DNA from: Cryptomeria japonica
Taxonomy: Eukaryota > Streptophyta > Pinopsida > Cupressales > Cupressaceae
Length of the DNA: 64,000 nucleotides
Direction of reading: 5' to 3'
Assembly: GCF_030272615.1 (NCBI RefSeq)
Contig: NC_081414.1
Location: 524,066,137 to 524,130,136, forward strand
The notes under the pieces were generated by a model. It searched no databases. It was not told the origin of the DNA and saw only the letters and a program-made list of their open reading frames with translations. The position numbers were made by a program, and so were the translations under genes. Positions 22,052 through 34,600 of this stretch are shown here, one piece after another. Numbering within the stretch: position 1 is the stretch's first letter; each line of letters opens with the position of its first letter.

Positions 22052-22973
22052 ATGAATGAAATGTATGAGGTATCCGATTAGTATATTATCTATTTATTAT
22101 TGATTTCTTGATAGAAATTTATTTGACTTATATGGTTACATAATTAATTCATTATGTGGACTGTTTATTAGCTATGTGATGGATGGTGATTTATGATATA
22201 TATTTGATGGATTATTATGATGATACATATATTTTTATTGTTTATCAAATTACAAATGTAATTCTTATGATGCTTAATTATTGGTATTGATTTCATGTAT
22301 ATATTTTGTGTGATGCTGCCACCCTTGGTGGAAATAGGTAATTGACTACAAACATTGTCAACCCTTTAGTTGAGGATCCTGCACAGTCTACATAAAGTAA
22401 AGGTAAGGAATAAAAAAATATACAATGATTATGATGACTACATATTGTTCATGGTGTGTATTATGTAATTTTTAGTATATGTATCATGTAATTTTTAGCT
22501 AACATAAGATAATTGAATTACATATGCAAGAACCTGAACCCCTTTGATGAGGATCTTGCACAGTCTCATGGATTGATAGGTATAAGTCAATACACCCTAT
22601 AGAAACAGTTTATTTTTTAAAAATTATTAGGAAAAAACACTTCCTCATTTTTTCAAACCTCGACATTAGCAGCAAATCTAATACAGTTATCAACACTTGA
22701 GGCCCCAGTTGGACTTATTCAAATTTTAATCTCAACATCAACTTTAGGGCCGACTTCTTCATCAACATTACCCTCATTTGCAAAATATCTCTCTCATTAC
22801 CAACTAACTCTCTCATTTGATGGAGTGCAGGTATCACCAAATAGATATTTGCCATATGTGTCTTCCTCAAGTGAGGAAAATGCAGAAATAGAAGATGAAA
22901 GTGAGACATGTAGTAGATCTAAAATAGGGAGATCAACTAGAGGTTAAAGATTAGAAGAAAATTCAATAAATGT
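22052..22973 (+). other. Intron/intergenic-like stretch between TNP2-like and SET-like frames
   Basis: AT-rich. Bases 22836-22940 are open and Ser/Glu-rich (VSSSSEENAEIEDES) and may be an upstream exon of the following frame; otherwise nothing recognised. Confidence 0.35.
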
Positions 22974-23639
22974 ATGGAATTTTTCCTTTCTCAAGGGGGG
23001 TCATGTTCATACAATGATGAGACCAAAGGTGACATCAAGGTGCCCTTGAGGTACAAACATCTACAGAAACAATGGGTACCCAAGCAACTTCCTCCAATAA
23101 ACACTGATTTTTGTGTTAACGAGAGGATATATCACATAACACCTTCATCGTTACATGGTTTGGGCCTATTTTCCATGGACAACATAAAGGTCTGCTACAA
23201 CAAAGTTGCTAAATTGATAGAGTATGTCAGACCTTGTTACAGTTACAAAAATTGGATGCAAATTGTTCGATATAAAAAAAGTATCCGTAGGTATGCACTG
23301 TCAACAAATTATATACAACAGAAAGATACTAATCAAATTAAATGAGTGGTTGTATACATTGATGGAAGGCCAAAAGCAACAAGGAATATTGCAGGTTTTA
23401 TAAATAGTACATGACCTGGGTCAACTAATAAGCAACCCAATTGCATATTTGAGGTGCGTGATGGAAATTGTGTATTCATATGTGCGATAAAATCAATAAG
23501 TGTGGGGGAAGAGATGATAATCGATTACAATTTGAATCATATAGATGCAAACAAAGTTACTATCATGGGGGTGATACATACTATATACCATTTAAACCAA
23601 CCTCCAATTAATGACTCCAATATACCATTTTATTATTAA
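22974..23639 (+). pseudogene. SET-domain-like frame within CACTA remains (broken)
   Basis: One frame runs from 22974 to 23639 with two in-frame TGA codons (23343-23345 and 23412-23414). It reads like a SET methyltransferase core: SSLHGLGLFSMDNI near 23150 (GxGLF start motif), a YIDGRPKATRNIAGFINST segment near 23358-23411 (the FINHS position, here without the His), KQPNC near 23427, and VGEEMIIDYN near 23502-23531 (the GEELxxDYN motif). SET proteins methylate lysines, mostly on histones (family knowledge). Post-SET cysteines are not seen. It lies between transposase-like and second-ORF-like exons, so it is either cargo captured by the transposon or part of its own second gene. Activity is unlikely given the stops. 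Confidence 0.6.
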
Positions 23640-23699
23640 GTTTTTTTGCTAAGTCTATTGGTTTTATTTCGCTAACGTTTTTATATTTTTTCTTTGTCA

Positions 23700-24305
23700 T
23701 AGGGCGACATGGATCCGTCACATAGCACAAACAGGGATGTAGCTCTTGACACTTCTACCAAGCAGGTAAACCTCATTGTAATTGTACAAATTAGATAGAA
23801 GCAAACTGTTACATTATTATGTTCTTTTCTTGAGTGTTTTGGACTAATTTTGATAGTGGCAATAATATTCTTGTCACAGATGAATGTTTAGGGAAAGACA
23901 AAGGGAACTAAAGTACCTCAGCACCTCTATAGGGATGTGGACTCAATATAATTATACAATGATGACATCACATTTACCAGAAACCCTATAGAAATGATGA
24001 AAACATGTATTAGAGAAATTAATATAGAGATTCTTTCTTTGGCATCCATGAGCCCTCAAACCAATGAAATAACAGAGAGGGTACAACAATTGATGCAGAC
24101 AACACAAAACTTGCAAGTAGGCAGTAATGAAAGCTTTAATTATAACAAAAGTTCAATAATGGTTTATATTTTATTTTCTTTTATGTCATTAACTAAAATA
24201 TGTACGTGTTGTTTTTACAAGATTTTATGCATCGTCATCAACCTGGTGGCCATGATCAAGGTATTGAAGGTAGTTCAAGTGATGACCATGTTCTATACAT
24301 TAAAA
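23700..24305 (+). pseudogene. Exon-like fragments, possibly second CACTA gene
   Basis: After an acceptor-like TAG near 23702 there is an open stretch (MDPSHSTNRDVALDT), then a stretch around 23890-24117 ending in LMQTTQNLQ next to a donor-like GTAGGC, then a short open stretch near 24220-24300 (HQPGGHDQGIEGSSSDD). No family recognised. Stops interrupt the reading. Confidence 0.35.
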
Positions 24306-25815
24306 CTACTCCTTCTTTGGACTTGTGAACTTGTTTTTTTAATGCCAGTGTTATTGATAATATATTTATTATGTAGTTGATGCAGAGGAATCTAGTTGAT
24401 GATCTTCATGACTGATCATTCATACCTTAGGGCAATAAACCCCCTTACACATCCCTTCACTTGTTCTCAACAAACCCCCAACACATCCTTTTTCTAGATC
24501 CTTGACTTAGATCAACCTCTCACTTCATCACTTATAATTTTTGAGAGCTTCATGTTGTGATTTGTTCTTCACTATCAAGTCACCTCTCAGTATATGATAC
24601 TCTCTCCTTTTAAAGCTCGTCACATTCTACTTGAGCTCACATTCTACTTGAGCTCAATTTCCAACAAGACAAGTTACATGTTCAAGCAACTCTATGTTAG
24701 CCTTAACATTGTGAAAATACCAAGTATTTCAACCATAATACCTTAACATATACCTACCCCCATCCTCCAAGAGTTATATTTCATTTTCCTCATCTCATTA
24801 ATGTTTGCTCCAACTTCCCAAGTACTCATAATCTACACTTACTCATAGAATCCTTACAAATTTCAAAACTGCAAAATAAGGAACCCAAACTACTATTCAT
24901 TGTGACTGTCATGATCAAACAAGTAGATTGAAACTTTCTTGGCTTATCACTTTGAGAACCCAAAACACATCATACTTGATACTATCTCAAACATATTAGA
25001 TCTTCAAACATAGTTTGCAACCCATAAACACTATACTCATGCCATTTTTAGTGCCTCAACACCTTAGGATCAATGTCCATTATACTGGGGAAGGTTATTT
25101 AGAGTTTTTCCAACCTTATTTAATCAACATAGTCCTATTTCAACCCATTATACATCACTCAACAAAACAATATGGTTTGTTGTCCCAAAATAGGGAAAAC
25201 TTTGTATGTCTGCTAGGGCACTAGATTTCTTGACATTTGTACAACCATTCAACATAAGAACAATTCAATATGAAAGATACTTGAGTTGACAATAGGAATC
25301 CAAAATTTGAGAAGTTTTAAATGACTACATCAATGGATATTAACAAACCCTTGTGACTGACCCAAAACTGAGGGTTTTGGACAGTTTAGAGAAAAACAAT
25401 TCAAACTCTCCTTATTCTTCATGACCATTGCTCTAACTTGGCACAAAACAAAGTTAATTCATTACACTTCACCCTCCAAACCTTTATTAGACAATTTTTA
25501 ATCTATTTGCTTGATGAGAAGAAACTTGAAATAGTGCATGAAACGTGACTGTCATGGAAATTTGCAATTAACAAGTTCCAAAACACAAAATTTTATTGAT
25601 TTTATCAAACTATAATATATTATAGTGTTCTTCAAGGTGTATCCTTCCTTCTTCCTTTACACTTCCCTCTTGTCACAAATTTACCTACCTTTGTCAACCT
25701 TCATACTGTTGTATCATTAAGATTAGCATCGAACACTTAATAAAGGTTCATCTTTCTTTACAATTCTTAATAAAGGTTCATCCTTGTTCACAATTCTCGT
25801 AGTTTTCATATATTT
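24306..25815. other. Unrecognised AT-rich stretch
   Basis: No convincing coding sequence. Two local direct duplications occur: CACATTCTACTTGAGCTCA twice near 24630-24665 and TTAATAAAGGTTCATC-type units of about 29 bp twice near 25738-25797. It may be an intron of the CACTA gene or a further insertion. Confidence 0.4.
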
Positions 25816-27960
25816 AATGTATTATTGTTCAGGTGTTATCAATTTATTTGTGCAAACACCACCTCATTTGAGGTTAGCCCCACCTATATTCCAAACTATA
25901 ATGTTGGCAACATGCAACATGCAGACATCGTCTACTACACATCATGTTGACCCGCCCACTATAGGTAGATCCCTCTTTTTCTCTCTTTCGTTATGTGTTT
26001 ATTTCCCTTGAAAAATTCTTTCTTGGGGGCATTTCATAGTGGATTTATTTTCTACAACAGGAGATGCACATGAGGATGCGCCAGAGGCAACTACTGCTAA
26101 TAACATACTATCATTTACTGGATTTTCCTGTATTGCTAGTATGAGAACGTTGCAGGCCACATTGGTGGTGAGTGATGAAGAATTGATTCCCTTAAAGATA
26201 CAGAAGGTTCCAGGTACTTTAAAAATATTATTATATATAGTCTAATTGTAATTTGCTTACTAATCACTTATTTTGGACTAATGATCCCATGATTTTTTTG
26301 CAGGAAATGATATTTTTTATAAAAATCTTAATGGCATTGCATTGCAGATATTTGGGCCCACCATACATAAAAGGTGGAACATCATATCTGACCTAACCCT
26401 AATCCACTATTTTGATTTCATATCATTGCTAGAATAGTTTTTCTTTGATCCTTTTCTTAAACTATATCAAAGGTAGCTTTAATTTATTTTTGAATCTAAT
26501 AGGTTTGTTTTTGGTTTAAAGGTGGAATGACCAATAAAAAAAGTTAAAAGATGAACTAACAAACTGTATGGTTGGGTTATTCGGAAATGACACATTCGAC
26601 GAAACCAAGATCCTTGAAAAAGATGGCACATATCTAAAGTATGTGAGGGACCAATACAGGACACATTTAGAGAAGAACGCAAAGTACAAGCATCCTCATG
26701 ATTCCAGAGAGGGAGTGGAAGGACCTGATTTTTTATGTGAAGGAGAGAATTGAAAGGAAAAAAGGAAATATGCTACCAGACGCCAGAAGAAGGTATGTGA
26801 TAATATTAAGAATGTAATTATGTACTATTTACTCTTTATATTTATATAATCTAACATATTTCAAACTTTTCATAGACTGAGTAACACATCAAAGGCAACC
26901 AAGGCAAGACAAGAAAAGAATGGGAAACACAAAGTCAGCTCTGGTGGCTGTATGAAACTTGCCACACAAATTGTAAGAATCAGTAGATGAAATATCGCAT
27001 CAAAATATTATAAATTACAAACTTTTTTTTTTATCAAATGATACAAGAAAAATTCACGATACTAAGAAAAAATGTAGGGCTCTGAATTCAATAGAGCACC
27101 CATAGAATATGACTAGAGAATTGCCTACCTGCAAGGCTATACGACCGTGTTTGAACGACTACGAGAATTGAGTAGGCAAACATGAGATTCTGATGTATCC
27201 ATCACAAAGGTAAATAAGCTAAATGAAAATGATTTCAAATTGAATACTTTACCAATAATCTATTTGATGTTAAGTTCCAACATAGAGTGACTATATTCTT
27301 TTTAAATAAGCAAGCAATGATAACAATGTGCATGACATTTGAATGCAGCCTATTAATCGTGGAACACGACCTGGACATGAAGGTCTGGATGTGCATTCCA
27401 GTAGTGGAGGTATTGATTTGCTATTCAAATTTTTTTTATGTAATTATTAATACAATTTAATATCTTAATTAAATTGTAATTAGTGTAGTAATTAATGTAA
27501 CCTTTTTTGTTAATATTTAAGAGCATGATTCGGGTAGACATTATAAGTAGGTAAAGAGGACCACTATTATTCCTTTAAACAAATTTAATTGCAATTGGTG
27601 TATTGATTAATGTAACCTTTTGTATTTCAACTCCAGAGGATCTAGAGGGTGTTCAACATGTTGAGGTTGAGGCTAGACAAAATGATGTGGAAGATGATGT
27701 CGCCCCATCAAGTAAAGAGAGCCACGGTTATGTTCTTTAAATTAATGAAATACTTATAACAATAATAATTTTTATTTGAATTTAACCCATTTCTTTTTTA
27801 TTGCAAAGGACCCCCCTTTGGTTCAGTGTCCTCTTCCTCTGTATAGGACTAGGCATACATCGAGACCATGAGCAGAGGGTAGAACAACTGAAGATGGGAG
27901 AAATGATGAAGAAAATGATGCTCCACTTAGTTTTTACATAGCTTCAAAAAAAACAAAAAA
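25816..27960 (+). pseudogene. Probable second CACTA ORF (transposase-associated, TNPA/Transposase_24-like), exon remains
   Basis: A series of short exon-like blocks with GT-AG type borders: about 25832-25962, 26061-26213 (acceptor ACAG at 26060), 26304-26440, 26519-26790, 26876-26970, 27075-27210, 27349-27410, 27637-27740 and 27810-27900. The block at 26570-26750 (TYLKYVRDQYRTHLEKNAKY) and the later EYD-IAYLQGYTTVFERLRELSR segment resemble the C-terminal part of plant CACTA second-ORF proteins. Several in-frame stops. The assignment is by pattern only; it fits the position downstream of TNP2. Confidence 0.45.
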
Positions 27961-27965
27961 CATAA

Positions 27966-28175
27966 ATGATTGTAATCTACCTTATTTGATAATGACTGAT
28001 TTTTATGTGTTAATGAATGTAATTATGTGCTAATGAATGTTCATGAATGATATGTGTTAATGAATATTGATGAATGTTGTATGTTAATGAATGCTAATTA
28101 ATTTATGTGATAATGAATGAATGCTATATTTTAATAATGGATGAAAGAATGAATGAATGTTAGATGTTAATGGAG
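27966..28175. repeat. Degenerate TTAATGAATG(T) tandem repeats
   Basis: About fifteen imperfect units of TAATGAATG with T, C or ATT spacers. Confidence 0.7.
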
Positions 28176-29955
28176 AATTTAGAGTGATGTTAGGGGGGGA
28201 GGGGCCAAATGATCTTCCACCCTAGTGTAGGGGCACTAGGACATGTGTCTACTTCATTTTGACATTTTTATACATCATTTTGATTCATGGTTATGTTAGG
28301 AATAGAATGTGCAATGTGTGTGTTTGAAGGCCTATTGATTAGGCCTAGGTAGTGTAATAAGCCTTAAGGCCCCAAGGTGTGTCAACTTGGTCAAAGGCCT
28401 TGTATGGGAATTTTATATGTATTTTTTATTTTTAGGGGATCTGAAATGTGTGGTATATTCATTCTTGACCTTTGGTGTGAAGTCAAGACCGAATTGTAGA
28501 AAGTTGTCAAAAGTTGCAAAGTTGCATTATTGTCTTAAGCAACTTTTCTTGCAAGATTTTGAAATATGGTTATCCCAACGGTTATTTGGTTGATTGTATG
28601 AATTGAAGGTAATTTGAGGAGTTCCTTGTAATTATATAAGCCTAGAGTAATTATTCCTACTAGTTATAGATGATATGGAATTAATTTCTTGTCTTCAAGC
28701 AAAAGCGGTTATTGTGTTTTCCTGCATTTTCCTTGATTTTTCTGTTCTTGCATAATTCCCTGTGAATGGTGGGCATGAATTGAACATTTGGAAATTTGTA
28801 ACAAATTTCCACCATCCATTTGTAGTTTATCTAAGGTCTTGAAGCCTTTGGGTTCAGAACCAAGAGAATTTTCTATCCCACTGGCTTGACAAAACCCTCA
28901 AAACCAGGGTTTGGATGCAAACAATGACACGAATCAACATTTCACTATGGGATTGATCTTAAATCTGGGAGGATGTTGATTTGACATGTATACTAGATGT
29001 TCATGGTGTTTTTGGAGACAGTAAGTTTCATTTGTCTTTTCTAAGATGATGCCCTTTGCTTATCATCGCTCATGTGGCAAGCCTATGCAGTAGGAAAAGA
29101 GGGTGGAAACCTTGAAAAAAAGATTGAAGGATGGTCAAAATTGGCATGAGAAGGAGCCTTGAACAAGTGAAGACCATTTTCAAGTGTTATCTTTTCATTC
29201 CTTTGTGACTGGTGAAGCTTTTGAGAGCTTAAACCCCAATACCGACTAAAAGAGGCTAAATTGGGTCAGTAGGGTTTGACCATCCGTACTCAAAACCCAG
29301 ATGCAAAAGTTTGGAATTTATATAATTCCTAAAAGGGTATTCAAATATCAAGTTTATTCAAGGGGTTGTTTAGGTAGGTTGTGAGACAAATCAAGAAAAG
29401 TCTGAATGGAGGGCTAATTGCTTGTAGCCATATATCCTAGGTCCAAAAGGGGAAAAGATACAAAGGGCTAGTAAAAACCCATCTAAGGGGTCAATATTAG
29501 TGAAAATGACATATAACACATGTATAAACACTCACATAGGTTATATTCCACCTTTTGAGGAAAGATCATGTTGCTTGGGGTTTGGGGTTGTTAGGTGTCC
29601 TTGGTTGAAGGGTTGCAACCTTAGGGGTAGGAGACTCCTTGTCAATTGTGAGTTGTCCTAGGTGAAGAGATCCATGGGAAGGATATAGGGAAATCTCTAG
29701 ACACATTGAGAAGGTTAAATACATTGGTCCATTGGGTGATACCAAGTGGAGACCCTTTTTGAGTAAAAACCAAGAAAGTGATATAACATCCCAAACCCTC
29801 TGCATCACACGCTCATGTGGTTGGCCCTGTTAAGTAGAGAGTATTAAACTATTCTCAAAACAAAGCGAAGCTCAATAAGATAACACACTTTTCAATATTT
29901 CATTATTTTGCACAATTAGTCTTATTGAATAATGTATATTGAATCTTAATTGCAG
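28176..29955. other. Unresolved insertion, possible solo LTR
   Basis: No coding sequence recognised. A possible LTR starts TGTTAGGAATAG at 28294. TATA-like AATTATATAAGCC near 28632 is followed by leader-like sequence. I could not find a convincing CA end or a target duplication, so this remains a guess. It appears to separate CACTA exon-like blocks on either side. Confidence 0.3.
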
Positions 29956-30120
29956 GGTCCAACAGAGCCAACACGAACAACAATACCACAATTTGTTGGG
30001 TATAATGAACTCCCATATTGTCTTGTACGTACACTGGGACTATGAGTTTCTTCTAGTGTTGATATCCATGGCGTGACTACAAAAGTTGTGAATATGCCTC
30101 ATCCTTGTAAATTTTTTAAT
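29956..30120 (+). pseudogene. Short exon-like block downstream of the insertion
   Basis: Acceptor-like TTAATTGCAG at about 29947-29956 precedes an open stretch reading PQFVGYNELPYCLVRTLG. It could be the last part of the CACTA second gene. No family recognised. Confidence 0.3.
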
Positions 30121-30704
30121 TAGTTGACATTTTCTTTAGCATTTTTAAATTTTCCTTATCATTTTAAGTCTAACCACTTTTATATGGAATTTATCATTCT
30201 AGTTTTTTACTATCTGCCAAATATTATTGATACAAGGACTTGCATTGCATCCATTTTTTTAATTATGTATTATAAAGGGTAGGTTGTATTTGTAAATGTC
30301 TCTTTGAGTTCATCCAAATTTTATAAATGTTACCTCACATCTCGTTATTGTTGTAATAGGGATTATGGCCAACATAGGCTACAATTGCAACCTCTCGATG
30401 CCATAGAGTCTCTTTGTTCTTAAAATTGTCAGGTACATTCGCTCTTTTGCACTCCAAATTGTAGCAGTCAATGCACATGACCAAATTTCCTTGTACATCT
30501 ACATGATAGTATTAGCTTTTAAGTAATTAGAGGCTTCTGAAGCATATTTGGCCAGTATTTATTTTTGTGGGATATGACGGATGTGTTTTAAGTCATCTTA
30601 AGATGATCTCATTGAGTAATCATTTCACGAATGATATTTTTTCATTTTTTTCACGAATGTTGCCAATTTTTACAAGTTAAGAGACCCATTGAACACATAG
30701 GAAC
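30121..30704. other. Nothing recognised
   Basis: AT-rich flank of the tandem array. Its last five bases, GGAAC (30700-30704), are the predicted target-site sequence of the array. Confidence 0.5.
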
Positions 30705-31629
30705 TGTTGTTCTCAAAATTTGATTCCCCTTCAATGCCTTTAATAATATAATCTAAAATGGGTGCCAAGAAGGCATCAAGGATAAAAGAATTTCGGAGAC
30801 AACATATGACAAGGTTTGGTTAGACCTTCTACACTTTGGGCTCTTCCTTAAGCCCAAGTGGGTATACCTTCTGTGAATTAAATCCACACTCTTAAGCAAC
30901 AAATCCATAGCAAACCAGTCCAGAAAACCAGTGGATTTATTCACCTTAAAAAACAATTGAAAACAAAGAGGGAAACAATACTCAATTTCAACATATTTGA
31001 TCGACAACAAATGCAATAAAGGCCTCAGATTAATACCAGTGCTTTATCCAAGGTCACAGAGTCACTCAAACTCAAATAAAACTCCTGAAATGAGGTACCC
31101 CTATACCTCCCATCAACTCAGCTTCCATTTATCCCTGTAAATGCCTAACATCAACGAGGATCTAATCACTTCAAAATGAACTATGGTCCTCCAATTCAAA
31201 GTTTCTCCTAAAGTATTTACCGGTAGAGTGGTCGTGCATATTTAATTTCCCTCCTAAAGAGAAAAGCTAGAAACACCCATACTGAGATTGCCTTACAATT
31301 CCATTCAAATAGAAAAAATCCTAGACTATTCTGAATGAAACAAAGTAAATAAACTTAAGGACAATTTTGAAGACGACACACAGCTTTACTCAAAATTGAT
31401 GGCCTGTATATTAATATTCATTTGAAAAATTTCTACAAAAGTCTGATTCTCCATTAATCTTTGGAAAAGCGCAGAGAATTTTTCTGCAGCGTTTTCTTAC
31501 AAAAATTTTGTGATCCCTTTCTCTCTAGTCCTGGTATCCATTTATATCAATATGGATGCACAAAGCTTCGGACTTCTTGAGGAAAGTTTTTTACAATTAC
31601 TTCAAAAATTGAAGAAGTTACAATTTCAG
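30705..31629 (-). other. Non-coding LTR segment between the ORF stop and the LTR end
   Basis: About 925 bp without coding sequence, conserved in all three units. No TATA box is evident, which is one reason for not taking this piece alone as the whole LTR. Confidence 0.5.
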
Positions 31630-34600
31630 TTATGCGCTCTTTTCAGCTTCTTCAGCAGTCTGTTGGACGGGTTGTTCAGTTGCAACCTCCTCTGGCTCTT
31701 CAGGGATGTTCTCTAACTGCTCCGGATCTCGAGTGGAATATTTAATTCCCCACTCACCATATGTCTCCTCGGTCGGCCATACAAAATTAATCACATCACT
31801 TTTAACCTTAGTCAACCCTTTCCAAGAATTCCTCAGTTTGTTGACTTCTAAGTTAAGAAAACTGTAGTGTGATTTAATTCTCTCTATTTCCTGTATGGTT
31901 ATAACAAAAAATGAGGTATCATCCAGATCAATAATTCCCTTGACCCTTGCTGACAATTTAGCATTTATCTCATTGAGCCATATCTGCTTATCTTTCAGCT
32001 GATCTGGATTGGCAAAAATTCCTGGGAGTAACTCACAAACCTGATCAGTGTATTCCTTTTTAAGCAATTTAACCCTTCTTTCCACATTATCCACCTCTCT
32101 CGCCAATTGCAATAAACTCTTAGTGATATCAGAAGTGGATTTGATAATAGGGTTAGCTCTTGCTTCATCACAGGAAACACACATGAACTCCAAATCCTGC
32201 TCCCTAGGCCTCCATCTGTCAAAAATGGGTGTCAATATGACTTTATCTCTTATCAACTCAGTCCATATCTCCATGACTTTTCCTACACTATTGTGAAGGA
32301 GTGAAGCATTTATAGTGTCTGCAAAACTGGAGACAGTGGCCTTAATCTTTTCTTCATACTTCCCTGCATAATAGGCCTGAGTTTGCTTAAGACTCTCCAA
32401 TTCTTGGGGAGTTATCTCTATCATCTGAGAACTGGAAGGTGCAGGAGATAGTGGGAACTCAATAATGGGGCTAGTAGGTGGAGGTCTTGCAGGAGAAGAG
32501 GTGATCACTAATGTTGAAGACTCACCTTGTTGACGTTGTCCTACTAACTGGCTCTGCAGTTTGGCAATGATACTCTCCTTGCCTCTTATTTCCTCCTTGG
32601 CAATGTCATAAGCTTTCAAGACTGTTTCCAATTTGAACTGGAGAGCCTCTTTTTCTTTAGCATCCTTCTCAGCTACTGCAACACTAAATTTGGCAGTCTC
32701 CAACACTGTGCTAGCAGCCTCTACTACCCCTGTACTTTCTACTCTCCTGACCATCAATCCGCCAATGTGACTTGTCCCTATGGTGTCTTTACCCTTCTTG
32801 TCCTCATTTCTCTTAAGGGACCACATGACTAGAGCAGCATTGTCTTTACTGAATGTAACCCCTTCCATGGGTTTGGTTTCTTTCCTCACTGCATCCAGCA
32901 CCAGAGCATCAGCAATATTCCATTCTGGCAAAATGAGCACTCCAGCTTGTGCTACTAAATCTCTCCCCTGTTCAGGAGTGATGGTTTTGAATTCTTCCAT
33001 CATCTCCTGTTTTATTTCTTCCTCCAACGAGGCTGGATCTTTATTTAGTTGTTCTGCCTTTCTTGTTTCACATCTAGCATTATATGTATCTATATGTTGT
33101 TTCCATATAAATTGCATGAATGCTTCAGATGTTACAAAACTATCATCTGCTAGAAAAGCACTAGTGGCCTTCTTTATCTCAGGATCCCACTCCTGGCCTT
33201 TGAGTTCAGTTGAGGTGATGTCCATTTGTGCTTCAGTGGGTTCTTCTGGCATCCCCTCTTCCACTTCATCATATGTATACGCAATCTCCCCCAAACTGCC
33301 CAACTGAGAGAGGTATTCAGTTGCTGCTTGTTCATCTCCAATGTGGAGAGGGGATTGGGATGGGGAATATAAGGGTGTATCTGATTGCACTTCCTTCCCC
33401 ACCCTCTGCTTCTTTGGGTTGTCTTGGATGTCAATGACTTCATGTGCTTTCCTCTTCCCTTTAGATGAAGAGGGTTCCCCTGTTGCAGACACCAACACAC
33501 TGTAACCTGCTTTCTTATGCAGGGTATAATCACCAGGAGGGATGGCTTTAGTAGGAGCTGATTTCCCCAAAATCATTCTTGCTTTCTCAGGGTTGTTTTT
33601 AATTACAACTTCCCTTTTCTCCTTTATTGTCTGCATCACATCCTCAAAACAAATAATCAAAAATTTTATCTTTTCTTCCAATGGGAAGAAGCTAGACAAT
33701 GGGTCATAGCTAGCATCAAATTGATGCACAAAATCTAGGGCCTTCCTGTAAGCTACCCATTTTTCTTTCCTCAACTCCTGTTCATCCAAATCAAATTCAT
33801 TCCTGATGACGTCTTTAGGAAAGTGGAATTGATGGGGCCTACCTCTGCATGCTACTTTCTTCCAAAATACACCATTGAAGAAGTCCTCCGGGTCAGCACA
33901 TCTAGACATTGTAGTGGACAAATGGTAGGGTTTAAGGAAATCCTCAAAACATTTCCAGCCTCCCTTGGTGATTACAAATTGATGGGCTACTGTAGCTGTA
34001 GGGAAAATAGTCCCTTTACCTCGGCCTGTTAACTCTGCCTCTTGCAAGTCACCAATTTGTCTGAGAATCTCAGCTATTCCCACTTTGAAGGGGACCTGGT
34101 ATGGTAACAAAAATGGGGTGCCTCTGAAACCAAAGACCCTAAACACTGTGGACACTGGATACAAATACATATCACCCCAGTTATGAACAATCTTGACATT
34201 CTCTGCGAATTCTTTTGGTCTTAAGAATTCCAGAAGAACCTTGGGGACTCGTGGATTGTCAGAACAAAGAAGAGTCCTTATCTTGGATGTGAAGTATTTA
34301 TCAAACTTTAGAAAGCTTGCATCCTCTCTATCCCATGACAATACAGTACTCCATAATTGTACCGGCATCTTTTCTCCCTCCTTTTCTTTTACCAGGTCCA
34401 TTCCACTGGCAAAATAATCTCCACCTTTGAAGAGGAAGAGGTGCATCAATAATGAATACCACCCAAATGGCCTATCCACCTTCCCATTCTTTATCCCCAT
34501 CAATCCTCCATGGATAGCATCAGCAATATAGGAGGCATAATCAAATGTAATAGCAAGAGAAGGATTCAGAATTTGAACAATCATTAACAAATAATGATTT

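Noticed and set aside
21760-22081. Long open frames on both strands over the GAT repeat
   Set aside because: Simple-sequence artefacts, apart from the frame continuing the transposase exon.
32780-33307. Plus-strand open frames of 60-240 codons inside the array (also 46633-47358 and 60484-61209)
   Set aside because: They mirror the antisense of the LTR-embedded ORF, are Ser-rich or Leu-rich, and have no independent support.
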